This document shows, piece after piece, positions 47,641-59,695 of a DNA stretch of 64,000 bases (positions within the stretch are counted from its first letter, which is position 1; each line of letters opens with the position of its first letter). Made by a program: the position numbers and the translations under genes. This stretch comes from Mercurialis annua (lineage: Eukaryota > Streptophyta > Magnoliopsida > Malpighiales > Euphorbiaceae): positions 25,185,501 through 25,249,500 of the forward strand of contig NC_065577.1 in assembly GCF_937616625.2 (NCBI RefSeq). The letters are read 5' to 3'. The notes under the pieces were generated by a model that saw only the letters and a program-made list of their open reading frames with translations, was not told where the DNA came from and did no database searches.

Positions 47641-48650
47641 TTTTTTGTGGATAATTTCCACACTTTTTGGTATAATATTTAACGAATACTTATTTTATGG
47701 AGATGTAGCTTATTGATCTTTTAATAACAGGTTGATCTTTTTAATAACAGGTTGATCTTATTGATAGCCTGACAGAATCTGTAAATCAAAATAATGATGC
47801 GTTTGACTATGAGGTAAAGGCAAATACGTTGGATATTGGAACAATCTAACCGTATATATCTAGATGATATAATTTTGTGTAGAAGATAATGCAGGAATAT
47901 AATGTTTGAATATTAATGTTTTCCTTCCAAAGATTGCTCAATTCGATAGCCTGCTGGTGGAAATCGAATCAGATTCTTTAAAGATGGGAAACGATGAGTT
48001 TGTGGTAAGCACTTACAACTAATATATCTTTGATTATCTAAACCATATATTCATATTTGTTATTGTTAGTTATACTGAAACGTTATTCCTAAATGTTGGA
48101 CAGGCAGGTTAATATGTTGAAATTTATAATTTAAATGTGGATAATTTCAACACTTATCTTAATTATATTTAACTAATATACATGTGTGCTGTGGCGGATC
48201 TATGACATGTGAATTTGAAAAGAAAAAAATTAGTAGAAATTTAGTATAGGTAAAGAATTAAAGGTTAAAAAATTATTATGCAAATTTATAAATTAAATTA
48301 ATTAATATAGATAAAATATATAAAACTATTTAGTCAAAACCAAAGGTAATTTGATTTGGAAAGAAAAAATTAAATTAATGAAGCCCACCCTAGCCTAAGG
48401 GTAGATCCGCCCTTGTATGTGTGTATCTAGAGTTAATGTACCTTATTAATCTTTTGATGATATCGAAACCTTATTGATATTCAGAAGATATCTATACCTT
48501 TTACAATTGAGGTAAAGGCAACTACGTTGGAACAATTTAACTAGATTATATCATATATTTTGCATGAGAACCATTATTTTCTTCCTTTATTGAAGGTTTA
48601 TCATTTCGATAGCCTACTCCTGAAAACCGAATCTTTCGCATAAAATCATA
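47640..48650 (+). repeat. Tandem duplication of the first two Ulp1-gene exons
   Basis: 47640-48010 and 48110-48650 are diverged copies with the same order ('ggataatttc', exon ending gag|gtaaaggc, then 'atttcgatagcct'). The second copy has a stop (TTCGCATAA) and carries a MITE-like insertion. A 20-bp direct repeat (gttgatctttttaataacag) lies just before the first exon. Confidence 0.65.
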
Positions 48651-50644
48651 TATTGACTTATTTTATTAATTTGATTATGATGAATTAAGTTTCCTGAATG
48701 GGTTATTAGATAACTTTGCAATATTCCACAGTCAGGTCAAACGATAGTCAGAGAAAATAAAAGCTTAATCAAAGAATTGCGTAAAATGTCAGAAGAGCTC
48801 ACAGATTTACGTGAAACACTGGAGTTAAAGATAATGAAGAAGTGGGTAAAACTTGAGCGGGAAATATTACACGATTCCCTTACCTTTGCACTAACTTTCG
48901 CTCTATTGACCCTGCCGTTGGTGGAAGGTAAGGTTGAAGGGACGGGTAACACAATACAAACAATAAGTCCTGAAGGCCCTCAGGCGAGGAAGAAATTGGT
49001 ATTCAAATCATCCCAGATATCAACCGCCCCCGCCCTGCACCATAAAGAAACAGGGACACATTACAACGGTAAAAGGAAAATAAGCGAGATTCAAATAATT
49101 GACGCGTCTTCTGATTCAGATTCAGGTTCGGCCTCATCTCCCGATTATTGCAAATTACTCAACGTATACCAAGAACCGGCGCAGGACATTGTCTGCGGCG
49201 CAACTGCATCAAACATAATGCAGATCATATCGTATGTCATTAGCAGTAAATTCGAGGAATGGTGTGTTATTTCTGGATTTTAAAAATTAAATTACTCAGT
49301 TATATAAAGCAAGTCACTAAACAACACCTCCATTTTTTTTATGTGACCATCGAGTTTCTTTTCTTTACTACCGGCCTTTATGGTACAAGAAAAGTATTCT
49401 TCACCTTGCGAGAACGTCAATTTCTTGATAGCTTGGTACGCTAACTTAACTACAGTCCTTTCTTTTGGGGGAATGATATTAATTATAGTTATTAGACCTA
49501 ACTGAACATTGATATCTCATTTGTATCTATTAGGTTGTGGATATGGCTTCGCGGGCACTTATGTCTGAACAAAAACCCAATGGAAGTCAAATGACATCAT
49601 GGTTTACCCCTGTTGTACAAACAGCGAGTTTAACATTTGATAATTAATAACTGATTTATGTCCATATTAAGTAATTATTTATGTTCATATGTCGAAGTAA
49701 TGATTTATTGCACCATGCAGGAGCACCATTGCAGTTCAGAGTTATTGTGGGACATATTTGTTGACAGTCACAAATTAAGGGAAAGATTTTGGATAGGCGA
49801 TGCATACGGGTGCGAGAAGGTAACTGCCACAATTTGACCATGCAAATTATGCTCCAATGTTTTTAGTTAGTTATAGCAGGGAAAATAGGAGATATGATTG
49901 CATCCGTAAATGCAGATTTTTATTCCCCTCTATTGTACAAGCCGACGCCACTATACCTTGCTTGTCATCGATATAAAATGGAAAATAGCGATGCTTTGGG
50001 ACTCGTCGAAAGAGAATTTATACGCTTTGTGGTACGCTTTGCTGTATTTTATAATGCATGATTGGCTGATCGAGCTCTAACCCGGTTAGTCCCATCATGT
50101 AGTTAGCTCAGATTCATAGGATGTTCCCTCCTCCTGAGGTTTCAAAATGGTGGAATTTTCAATCATTTTGGGCGAAATTGAAGTTGGATGCACCTATACA
50201 GATGAATAGGTAATTACAATTTTACGACATTCGACAATGCATTTAATAGACAATGGAGTACGTTGTTTGGGAGTTCAGATGTATTATTATTAACTTAAAA
50301 CAAATTACTACATTACAGTTACGACTGTGGAGTATTTGTAATTAAAAACATGCAAGACCTCCAAATGAAACTTCGCGAGGACATCTTCCACACCCGCATA
50401 GGCTTATGCAACGAGGTGAATATTTCAGACTTTGTAAACTAAGAGTATTAAAGCATTTTATCATCTCCAATTCTCAATAAGGCATCTAAATTTTATGCGG
50501 TCGAATCCGAAGTTGCAGAGTCAGCAAACTAGAATCGACATCCTGGTATGGCTTATCACGCATAACTGCAACGAGAATAGAGCTCGGGTAACAAAATATG
50601 CCTCGTGTATGGATGTAGCCTATCCAAAAACACCAACTTTATAA
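47751..50644 (+). CDS. Ulp1-like C48 cysteine protease gene, multi-exon
   Basis: Proposed exons: 47751-47813, 47933-48004, 48732-about 49230, 49355-49435, 49534-49611, 49721-49819, 49916-50031, 50120-50209, 50319-50415, 50519-50644. From 49534 on all joins are phase-consistent without a stop. The C-terminal domain holds the whole C48 catalytic set: His in IFIPLYCTSRRHYTLLVID, Asp in KIAMLWDSS, Gln in DAPIQMNS and Cys in YDCGVFVIKNMQ. Ulp1/SENP enzymes cut SUMO precursors and SUMO conjugates; plant transposon-borne relatives are of unknown role. The N-terminal part is coiled coil (about 48750-48870) and Ser/Asp-rich linker; the DUF1985 domain usual in this family was not found. The join after exon 3 and the donor at 49611 (GTTGTA) are uncertain, and no clear start codon was found, so it may be a 5'-truncated copy. 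Confidence 0.7.
48188..48416. mobile_element. MITE-like insertion with GGCGGATCTA ends
   Basis: CTGTGGCGGATCTAT at the left and GTAGATCCGCCCTTG at the right form imperfect inverted ends around about 230 bp of AT-rich DNA. No clean target duplication is visible, so the class is not fixed. Confidence 0.5.
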
Positions 50645-50649
50645 TATAG

Positions 50650-51440
50650 AAAGCCTGCAATGGATTCTTTAATTATTGAGGGATTCACATAGTTGGAAGA
50701 CAATCAAATTGCATTTATTTTTGGAACAAAAAGCAATCTATTGCTTTCAAAGAGATCCATCCTTTTGCGCACGTTTAAACTTTGGTCTGTCAATTGTGTA
50801 ATATTCAATGGATTTGTGTACTTTTCTTGTTACGGGCTTCAGAAGACTTATATTATTGGTGACTATCTGCAAAATATCTATCGTATATTGTTTGTTTTAT
50901 GAGTATTTTAAGTGTCACATAAAACTAATTTAGGGAACAATTTTATATTTTTATCTTACGCTGTAATTTTTCTAGAACTTCAGGCGTCTCCAACCCAACT
51001 CTAAAAAAGAATTGGATCCCACAATTTAGAGTTAACCAACATCAACATATTGACCCGCTTGTGCAAAATTGAAAATTAATCTTATACCAACTCATTCAAG
51101 AAGCAATTCATTATAACCAAAGAAATAACAGAAGTCAAAAATAGAATATTTAATTTAGATATCTGTATATATTTTAGAGATATAATTTGTATAAAACTAG
51201 TCATATCGGAGGATATTGGAAATAATGAAATATAGTTTGCATAAAACTAGTCTAGAAATATTAAACCTATCCAGATATTAGAAATATGATTTACATAAAA
51301 CTTTGGTCTGTCAACTGTGTAATATTAACGAAGATCCGTATGATTACTTTCGTTTCTAGACGGCTTGCCCACAGTGACTTGTATATATTAAAATTGTTTT
51401 GTATATATCATTGTTTACCTAACAAATTATAACATTACAG
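50650..51440. other. Stretch between Ulp1 gene and its partial duplicate
   Basis: No gene. 51010-51080 is a reverse match to 47575-47630 ('cacaagcgggtcaatatgtt'). 51340-51370 has 'cgtttctagacggcttg', as in module A. Confidence 0.45.
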
Positions 51441-51639
51441 CCACGACTGTGGAGTGTTTGTAATTAAAAACATGCAAGACCTCTAAAAGAAATTACGGGA
51501 CGGCGCCTTCCATACCCGCATAGGCTTAGGCAACATTCTGGCATGGGTTATCACTCATGACTGCAACGAAAAGAGAGCATGTGTAACACAAAATGCCTCT
51601 TGTATGGATGTTGCCGCACCAAAATTACCAAATTATTAA
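51441..51639 (+). pseudogene. Partial duplicate of the last two Ulp1 exons
   Basis: It starts after an ACATTACAG acceptor like the parent exon 50319 and reads HDCGVFVIKNMQDL, then TAA in place of CAA, then FHTRIGLGN joined directly to ILAWVITHDCNEKRACV and a stop at 51637. The intron between the two parent exons and about ten codons are missing, so a deletion joined the exons. It shows that the C-terminal reading frame chosen for the parent (THNCNENRARVTKYASCMD) is the real one. Confidence 0.75.
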
Positions 51640-51779
51640 TGAAGAAAGCCTGCAATAACTTTTTAAAATTTTGACGGAGGCACAAAGGTGCATGGCAATT
51701 AAATGACCTATATTTTTGTAGAAACAAAAACAGTAGCTGCATTATATATTTTGATATGTGCTATTACACCGAATTGTCA

Positions 51780-51890
51780 TATTTTAAAAACGGATATATA
51801 CGGATACAGGCACCATTATGTTTTTTTATTGGGAGATATCCGCCAGGATATGGTATAGATTTCACCGTGGCTCTGCACACGCAGGCGTGA
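51780..51890. repeat. Module E fragment
   Basis: Contains 'tatacggatacaggcacc', 'ccgccaggatatggt' and 'gctctgcacacgcagg', then stops abruptly at 'gcgtgactcgcc'. Confidence 0.75.
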
Positions 51891-52016
51891 CTCGCCAATT
51901 GCATACCCAACTAATGGACATGGAGTTACATGGACATGGATTATTGATTAAGATTTGATTTGATCCAAAATAATTCCCGCCATAAGAAACAAATTCTACT
52001 GGCTAATTTACTATAA

Positions 52017-52424
<408 letters not shown>

Positions 52425-52474
52425 TGGTGTGCCTCCTTCCTCTGGTGGTGTTTAATGTTTGTTTTTATTTTTAT

Positions 52475-52690
52475 GATGTTGGGGAGTGTGGCCTCCTTTT
52501 GTGCCGCACATCTATTTTTAATAATATTACTTTTTTGCCGCTTCTTGTGAGATTTTGTTGAAGTATTTGGCTTCTTGTTTGCTTGTTCACGCTGCTGTTG
52601 TGTTGTTGTTTGTTTGTTTTGGGAGATATGTTTCTCTTTTATTTGGCTGTTGCCTTGGGAGATATGTATCTCCTGAGTCGTTTTTAGGTC
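52475..52690 (+). repeat. Copy of the 7.2-7.5 kb 3' region
   Basis: It opens 'gttggggagtgtggcctcc' and 'ttgtgccgcaca' and has at least two of the 30-bp units (tttggctgttgccttgggag, atatgtatctcc). GGAGATA-TG-TATCTCC is a 7-bp stem. The reverse-strand copy at 7.16-7.49 kb follows the DUF1985 gene. Confidence 0.65.
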
Positions 52691-52979
52691 TATTTGTGTA
52701 TATCTTCCGATTTTGCTGTTGCTTTTAGTTTTGGCATTTTGCTACTTTGTCAAAAACAGAATTTTGATTGTATTGAAATTGACATGAAGATGCTAGTTGA
52801 TACAAAAATGAAGGCTATTATCTTTCTCTTTTGGCCTTCGTCCTTCGACTTTCTCCTTGGAGGCGTTCTACTCTTCCGTCTCCTTCATGGCGATAGTGTA
52901 GCATCTGGCCGCTATCTCTTGATTTCCCTTCACGTTGATAAATTTTAAATAATATATCAAAGGTGTAACAAAAATATAT

Positions 52980-53790
52980 GAGGGATCCGAACGTGAAAAT
53001 AATACTAGTACTAGTACTGTTTAAGATTGCTTCAGTTTCTAGAGGGCATGGTACAGTGACAAGTCATACTGTTATTTATGGCATATCCTCTTGTCCGGCA
53101 GTTCTAACTCAGCAATTAAAAATGTATCTACCAGATATCCGCAATCTAGCTGATACACATCATTATACTTATTTACATTTGTCAATTTCGACAAAATGTT
53201 TTTTTTATAGAAATGTCCCGAATTGAATAACAAGGTATTCATAAGACATCATTGTATTTTAATATATACAAATATAGTTAAAAACCTTTTTCCAAAAAAC
53301 TAATCCTGTTTCCCGTGTGTTCCCGGTGTCCGATTGGGGTTTTCAATGATTTCCTTTGTACTGCTAGTGTGGCCAGGGGATGAACTTATATCAAAACAAA
53401 AACGGTAACTGTTTATAATTATTTATTTTCAAGTAAGTAAAATAATATTTGATTATTTTACTTCTAAGTTTAAAAATACATCTCTTTTAACGAGAATTTA
53501 TAATAAACTATTTTTTTCCGGGCAATTCCACAGGCTTCTACAATACTTTACTTCGAATCAAGTTTACTATCAAGAGATACACAATGATGGATCCATTGCT
53601 GCTCTTATTACTAAAAAAATAGATTAATATAACCAAAATGACCTTTTTATAGTACATCCTGAAATGACACAAATTTATGACAAGGCAATAAAGAGAGCGG
53701 TGAACAATATTTTCCAGCTGCCTTAGCAGGAAGGGCGAAATCTGCCTTCAAGCTGCTGCGTAAACAGAGACATTGTCAAAACCACGTCAT
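52980..53790 (-). repeat. Inverted copy of unit modules F and C/D
   Basis: 52980-53290 is module F in reverse (compare 35256-34960). 53420-53735 is the reverse of about 38050-38400, ending just at the base of the hairpin ('cagctgccttagcagga'), so the hairpin itself is missing. Its forward open frame (52978-53226) is antisense repeat sequence. Confidence 0.8.
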
Positions 53791-53859
53791 TGCCGAAGAA
53801 TATCACGTAGATAAAGCATATGCACATATCCATCTATATCCATCCCTTTTAAGAATAGG

Positions 53860-54490
53860 ACGTCGGAAACAAGAGTTGCGCCATAAATAAGGTAAACATG
53901 GATAACCCCAATCGGACATCAAGAACACCAGCTGTGCTTGTACCAAAAAATAAGAAAAGTGGATATATACGGATACAGGCACTTGTAAGTGTTTTATCAT
54001 GGCGATATCGACTCGGATGGTGTAGATTTAACCGTGACTCTGCACACGCAGGGGCTTAAGGCGAGGTTTCGCCCTTTTTAGAAACGAATCCGGGTAGGAT
54101 GTCCCCACAAAAGCTGTAGGACGTCCAGGGACGTTCGGATGATTACAATCGGACTCCGGAAACACGAGTTTTTGCACGAAAAGAGCCGGACAGCTTTCCT
54201 ATTTCTTTTGTGTATCCGGATAGTAATTTGGTTCTCGTAATTCCACACAAATCGAAGAAAAATATTATGGCAACCAATGGAATTACCGGAAAAAAATAGA
54301 TCATCGTGGATTCTCTTTAAAAGCAACGTACATTTAAACCTGTAAAGAGTAAAATAATCAAACATGTATTTTACTTAGAAGATAAATAATTGTAAACCGT
54401 TTCCGTTGCCAAATTCATCCACTAGGCACCCCGTCGATAAAAAAGGTAAACATGGATTACCCCAATCGGACGCCGGGAACACCAGCGGAG
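53860..54490. repeat. Modules E' and E, forward
   Basis: 53885-54000 is E' type, 54010-54230 is module E ('cgtgactctgcacacgcagg'), and 54390-54485 is again the start of E' ('aggcaccccgtcgataaaaa'). Confidence 0.8.
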
Positions 54491-55520
54491 GATATTAAGG
54501 GTGGAATTGAAAGCCAAAGGTGCGAATAGGGTGCAACTGACAAAATGGCAACGTCAAGGTGCATTTGAAAAGGGCTAAAGGTGGGAGTTTTTTTGGTAAT
54601 TAAGCCAAAAATTAATTAATTTTATCTTTGACCAAAAAAAACTACTCCATTAGTCCTGAAGGCGGGAGTGGAGCCCCTCATGTCCAAAATTCCCTCAATT
54701 TTATTTTTCTCAAGTTCACTGAGATGTTTGACACCTGAAAAATAAGTGGACCTGAGAGAACTTGAGGGGAGCCACCGTTTACCATTCTTTGTCCATTTGA
54801 CCATTGGATGAATGTAATAAAAATAAATCCAACGGTGATAAGGATGCAAAATAACCTACCGTTCATATCCATACCTTAAAAAAATTGATTTTTTTGATGA
54901 ATCAAAATTACAAATATTAATATTGGTATTTGGTGACCACACTTAAGTTATCAAAAAATATAGTGTTCGCAGTATATACAATTGGGTTTACTTTTGTTTA
55001 ACTGTAATGGAGATAATGAAGTTCTATTATTCGTGTGTCATGAATGTAGGTGTCTTCAAAGTATATGTATTTAGTTGGTTTGTTACCTTTGGATCATATA
55101 ATTTTTTTAAAATATTTACGTGTATCCCCATTATGTCTACTTTATAGAGTTTCAAATACTCATATGTTTTGGACACTGAACAAAAAAACACTCATACCTT
55201 TTATCTAGGTAACATATTGTTAATATCTAGAATTTCAAATGACACCTACATAACTCTCTCTAAATTTCCTTCCTACTCTCAAAATTATTTGTGTTCTGAT
55301 TATTCTCTAGACAATAATGTATTATTGATTAAGATTTGATTTGAATAAATAATACACATACAGTTTATTTTTATTGGTGTATTTATAGACGTATATACGA
55401 TGTATATATGATGTATTTAATTTACAAAAATATTTAAAAAAACTCTTTAAGTATAGAAGGAGTATTAGTTTTAAAAAACACACAAATAAGAAAAATAAAT
55501 TAATATTTTGCATTTTCATA
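54491..55520. other. Stretch without a recognised gene
   Basis: Small inverted pair 'ggagtggagcccctc' (54665) and 'gaggggagccacc' (54762) around 100 bp suggests a short MITE-like insertion. Reverse-strand frames at 54622-54872 are not recognised. Confidence 0.4.
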
Positions 55521-55524
55521 ATTA

Positions 55525-55730
55525 CCGTCCTTCCCGAAGCAACGCTTCAATTTCCTTTAAACGTTTCGTTTCGACTACATCTCCCTATAAATAACCCTTC
55601 AGGTTTCTTCCGTATCGTATTCAACTTCTACTTCTTGTCAGTTCTATCTTTTTGCGAGTTTTTCTTTAACCAAAAGATTTTCCTTTCCTCTTTTCTCCTA
55701 TTCCCGGTGATTACTTTTACCAATAATCTG
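55525..55730 (+). promoter_or_regulatory. Unit promoter and leader, forward copy
   Basis: TATAAATA at 55586-55593 with the same upstream block ('cttcaatttcctttaaacg', 'gactacatctccc') and the pyrimidine-rich leader ('gattttcctttcctctttt') as the reverse-strand copies in the tandem units. Confidence 0.6.
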
Positions 55731-55811
55731 ATGGGTTTCTTTTGTGAAGATCGTAACTTTTCCAAGGAGCGCGATCCTATTTGCTGTATTCCCACCATTT
55801 CCTCTTGGTGA
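55731..55811 (+). CDS. Short ORF of 26 codons behind the unit promoter, third copy
   Basis: MGFFCEDRNFSKERDP then ICCIPTISSW and TGA. Start, length and stop agree with the copies at 37018 and 42231 although seven of 26 residues differ. Unknown function; low support. Confidence 0.35.
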   Translation: MGFFCEDRNFSKERDPICCIPTISSW

Positions 55812-55874
55812 TTCTATTTTCCTTAGCATTTTCCTTGGTGTTTCATTCCGAATCTCCTTTTCGGACGATGATGA

Positions 55875-56192
55875 TCAGAGAAGGAGAGAATAAGATGTTA
55901 ACTCAGAACTGGAGTCATCATCCTCGAAACCATCCTCCAATTCTATATAAAAATCATCAATGCCTAATTGAGTTAACATCTTCCAATTACAACCATTGTT
56001 TGAAATAAAACATACTTTAACATAAAAACTCTCAAATGAAGAAATGAAAAAGAGTTTAGTCCAAGACTCCTTAGCTCCGTATTCTTTCATAGCCCAAACA
56101 TCAATTTCATTCCCAGCATATATGCATACCCTCTGTTTTCCGATTCTATACCATAAGAGGCATAAGATGCTCGGCAAATTCCTGAGGTTCAA
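55875..56192 (-). pseudogene. F-box-associated (FBA) domain fragment
   Basis: The reverse strand reads GNEIDVWAMKEYGAKESWTK, LFFISSFESFYVKVCFISNN and ends in an acidic Ser-rich tail. The 'VWxMKEYGxKESWTKLF' block is the hallmark of the FBA region that follows the F-box in plant F-box proteins, where it binds the substrate for SCF ubiquitin ligases. The F-box and the start of the FBA are not seen and upstream frames contain stops. It lies antisense just behind a copy of the unit promoter. Confidence 0.65.
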
Positions 56193-56239
56193 GTATTTTG
56201 CGCCTTGGGAATTACCTCGTAAGATTAATTCATATTAAT

Positions 56240-57240
56240 TCGTGCAATTGCGCGGGTTTACGACTACTTTTTTCTAATTGATACGTACATTTAGAATACA
56301 TATATAAAACACGTATAATGGATTGAGAGCAGTGGCGAAGCCACATTCATATAAAAGTGGTCAATTCAGATTCGGTTATTCGGTTTGGGTTCGTTTAATC
56401 GGTTTGACCGATTCTTTTGCGCGCCCCTAATAATTAAGCGCTTTTATTGTGGGAACCAACTTGGTTCTGCGTCAGATAATTAATAATTATATTATTTAAT
56501 AATTAATAAAATTTAAAATATATTATATAGGAATACTAATTATAAGAGATTTTTTCTATAGAAATATATAACAATTAATTATTTCAACTCGCCGGCATAT
56601 ACCGGAGATGTTGATGAGATACTAGAGAAGTTGGTTGCAGGAGAATACCCCGAAAAATAACACGAAACACGCCAAAAAAATCTTCAAATGCTGATGTTTG
56701 TGATTTAATTTGCAATTAACCCATTTCTATTTGATAAGAAATACACTTATATAAATACAAAGTAATAAAAAAATATAAATATAAATAATTGTTATTTTCT
56801 TCAGCCTCGTTCTCCTCATCAGTATCTTAAACGAATTCGGACTGTTGGGCCACTCCATGTTGACGGTACTGTTCTAATCCCGCTAAGTCACAGAATCTCA
56901 AACATCGGATGAACGACTCTACCTCTTCTTGCGTCTACTTAACTTTATTTGCCAGAAAAAAAAGGTTTCGATCCTCCACTCATAAATGCTTATTGAGTTT
57001 GAGGGAAGAAGTTAAGCTAATCCTCAAAATATCCTAACCAAATCTTTTTAAACAATTTGAAATCTCATCTGTTGTTATGAAAGCTTGTGATGACAAGTTT
57101 GTAAAGAGAAGAAAACTATAACTGATATTTATCAAGTAGATAATCGGTAAAAAGAAACTCCCAAAACAAATAAATCTATTAATTAGTAATTAAAACAATG
57201 TAAGTGTGGAAATCAAATTAATATAATGACAGTACCTTCT
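56240..57240. other. Stretch with one leader/start cassette
   Basis: 56888-56922 is a copy of the 'ctcaaacatcggATGAACGA' cassette; its frame continues MNDSTSSCVYLTLFARKKRF and on for about 40 codons without similarity to the other cassette genes. Otherwise nothing is recognised. 56330-56400 has one end of a MITE-like sequence (gcagtggcgaagccac). Confidence 0.4.
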
Positions 57241-57253
57241 ATATCTAGATCTA

Positions 57254-57388
57254 GAGGAAGAGATAGAATTGTTCATCCGTGTTCGTGATTATGTGACGAA
57301 AAGGGATTATGTTCTGCCTGCACAAAAAAATACCTTCCAACATAGAGTGTACCGACAGTTTGGATTCGTTGAAGATATTCCAGGTTCG
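57254..57388 (+). pseudogene. Isolated exon-like fragment, family unknown
   Basis: After a TATCTAG acceptor-like site the frame reads LEEEIELFIRVRDYVTKRDY, VLPAQKNTFQHRVYRQFGFV, EDIPG and meets a GTTCGG donor-like site. A decayed match lies at 11.65 kb. Composition is protein-like; I do not recognise the family. Confidence 0.35.
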
Positions 57389-57854
57389 GTCACTTGAGCG
57401 GGTAAAACACAATTCCTGCTTTGAATGTTTTTTTTTTTGGGTTTATTGCTTTGAAAAGTTCTGAATGGTGATGAATAAACAACGCAAAGTATTGAATACA
57501 GGAGTTTTGTTTAGGTTAATATGGTATTGAAAAGATAAAGAAGGAGGTGTATGTTTATAATGAAGTGGCGGTGAACCAATGGTTTGAGAGACGAAGTTTC
57601 ATACTGAATATAATGAAATGATATAGGCGTTATTGGTTGGAATGAGAGAGGAGTTGTAAGGAAGAGAAGATAATTGTTGGATAAGAGGAAAAAATACAGG
57701 AAGAAAATTAGTACTGGTAGTTTTTATAAAGACATTTTGAATTAAACTTCAGTGGGGTGCTCAACAGGGCAGTTAATACATGGTTGAGAAAAGGTAGTGG
57801 TGGATAGTGGGTACATGGCTTATTAATTCTGCATTGACTCGATGTATCTAACTT

Positions 57855-59160
57855 ATAGAGAGATGTAGTCGCAAACGAAACGGTCAAAGAAATTGAAGCA
57901 TTGCTTCGGAAAGGAACGGTAATTATGGAAGACAACTAATATAAAAAAGTAAAATTTAAATAAATGAGTATAATACAAATTCCACTAACATTAGACCAAT
58001 AATAATGGGTGCAACCAAACGACCGTTTTATAGTACAATTTGAAATGACACAGATTGATGACAAGGCAATTAAGAGAGCAGCAATGGAACATGGTTTTTT
58101 AGAGAAAGGAATCGTGGTAATTAATGGACGGTTTTACAATGACACAGATTGATGACATGGAATAAAATTAACTGTAATAAACCCTAAGTAAACGGCTATT
58201 AAACCACATTTAAAACAAATTGTATATACATATTTGCCCCTTTCCCATAAAGTAACTCCCGTTTTGAAAATTTAAAATTCAATATAAAACGTCTATAGAT
58301 ATGCCATATACACTGACTAATGGTTGACCTTCAATATATATCTATATCTACTAGAATATTTCAGTAACTTTGTTCTCATTTATAAACATTTATAACATTG
58401 ACAAAAGGTTGATAAAAATGAAACACCTCTGTGCGGATATTTATCTTCAGATAACTCAAAAGACGAACAATATGAGATAAAAACTATAAATGAAAAATAT
58501 AATTAATATTTTAGCATTTGTTTACTATGATACTTTATAAATATAAATCAAACAAAAATGAAAGACTTTCTTATTTGCATTTAATATGATTCGTATTTAA
58601 TATAATTACTTGCCATTTATATAATACAAATGAAATAAAAAAAATATTAGAGGGAATAAAATATGAGAACCAATTGTAAGGTGACAAATGTCAATTAAAG
58701 GGAGAAGATGTCCTGTTTTATATATACATATAGTAGAAAGTAAATAGTAGATAGATAGTAGATATAGTAGATATTTGTATATTAATTGACAAAAATAAAG
58801 TTCTTACTCGTAAAAAAATGAAAAAAAGAAAGTTTATAATATGAGATAAAAACTGTAAATGAAAAATATAATTAGTATTTTAGCATTTGTTTAAATATCT
58901 CCACAGAGACGTTTCATTTTTATCAACCTTTTTGTTAATGTTATAGTAAATATTTTATAAATGAGAACAAAACTACTGAAACTATTGGTCTAATCTTTTT
59001 TTTTGTCAAAAAACTATTGGTCTAATCTAATGTAGTGGAATTTGTAATATATTTATTTAAATTTTTTCTTTTTCATATTAGTTGTCTTCCATAATTACCG
59101 TTCCTTCCCAAAGCAATGCTTCAATTTCCTTTGACCGTTTCGTTTTGCGACTACATCTCC
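57855..59160. repeat. Module A in direct and inverted copies
   Basis: 57870-58010 and 58350-58470 are forward pieces ('gtaattatggaagacaacta', 'aggttgataaaaatgaaac'); 58905-59150 is the same text reversed ('gtttcatttttatcaacc', 'agttgtcttccataattacc'). The arms could pair as a large inverted repeat of about 1 kb. 58475-58900 between them is AT-rich with a (tagatag) run and no gene. Confidence 0.75.
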
Positions 59161-59161
59161 C

Positions 59162-59362
59162 TATAAATAACGGTTGAGGTTTCTTCCTTTTTTTGTTCAA
59201 CTTCGACTTCTTCTAATTTCTATTTCTTTTCGAATTTATTCTTTGCGATATTTTCCTTTCTTCTTTCCTTCTCATTTATGCTTAAATTGACAAACTTAAT
59301 CTTGATTTCTATGGCATATCTCCTTAAAAAAATCTACGGCAAACATAACTCTCAAACATCAG
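59162..59362 (+). promoter_or_regulatory. Unit promoter with leader to the MNDSS start
   Basis: CCCTATAAATAACGG at 59159-59173, a pyrimidine-rich leader, then 'ctacggcaaacataactctc' and 'aaacatcagATGAACGAC'. From about 59275 the leader is repeated in reverse at 60221-60340, as the leader of the convergent gene. Confidence 0.6.
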
Positions 59363-59695
59363 ATGAACGACTCTAGCGATGTTAATTCTTACATCTCATT
59401 GTAGGTGCAACTACAACTTGTTGTTTTTAATTTAGAATACCTCGTTTAAACTTCAGCGATGTTAATTCTTACATTTTGTTGCAGGATTCCGTATTGCAAA
59501 TTCTTACATCTTGATTGCAGCTTCGATGTTTGTTTTAGTATGGCAGATTCTTTCTTGGTTCTTCAAGAAGAGTCTAAGCGTACTGTGTTTCTTCTAGCCA
59601 AAAGAAATGAATCAGCTGGGAAAATGATGATCACGATTTGTCGTATTGGCCCTGCTTCATCCGAAGAAGGTTATTATACGATGCACTATCTTTAG
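59363..59695 (+). CDS. Small two-exon gene started from the shared cassette
   Basis: Exon 1 59363-59400 (MNDSSDVNSYIS plus two bases), GTAGGT donor, exon 2 59485-59695 after TTGCAG; the join is in frame and gives 82 residues ending GPASSEEGYYTMHYL. An alternative acceptor lies at 59520. I do not recognise the product (MADSFLVLQEESKRTVFLLA, KRNESAGKMMITICR). Its stop overlaps the stop of the reverse-strand gene at 59692-59694. Confidence 0.4.

Noticed and set aside
49860..50031. Frameshift in the Ulp1 gene before the catalytic His
   Set aside because: The apparent shift disappears when the exon is started after the TGCAG at 49915; the frame then reads IFIPLYCTSRRHY and all phases agree.
52978..53226. 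Forward frame of 82 codons (MRDPNVKIILVLVLF...) as a gene
   Set aside because: It is the inverted copy of module F; the same frame on the other strand is present in each tandem unit and matches no protein family.
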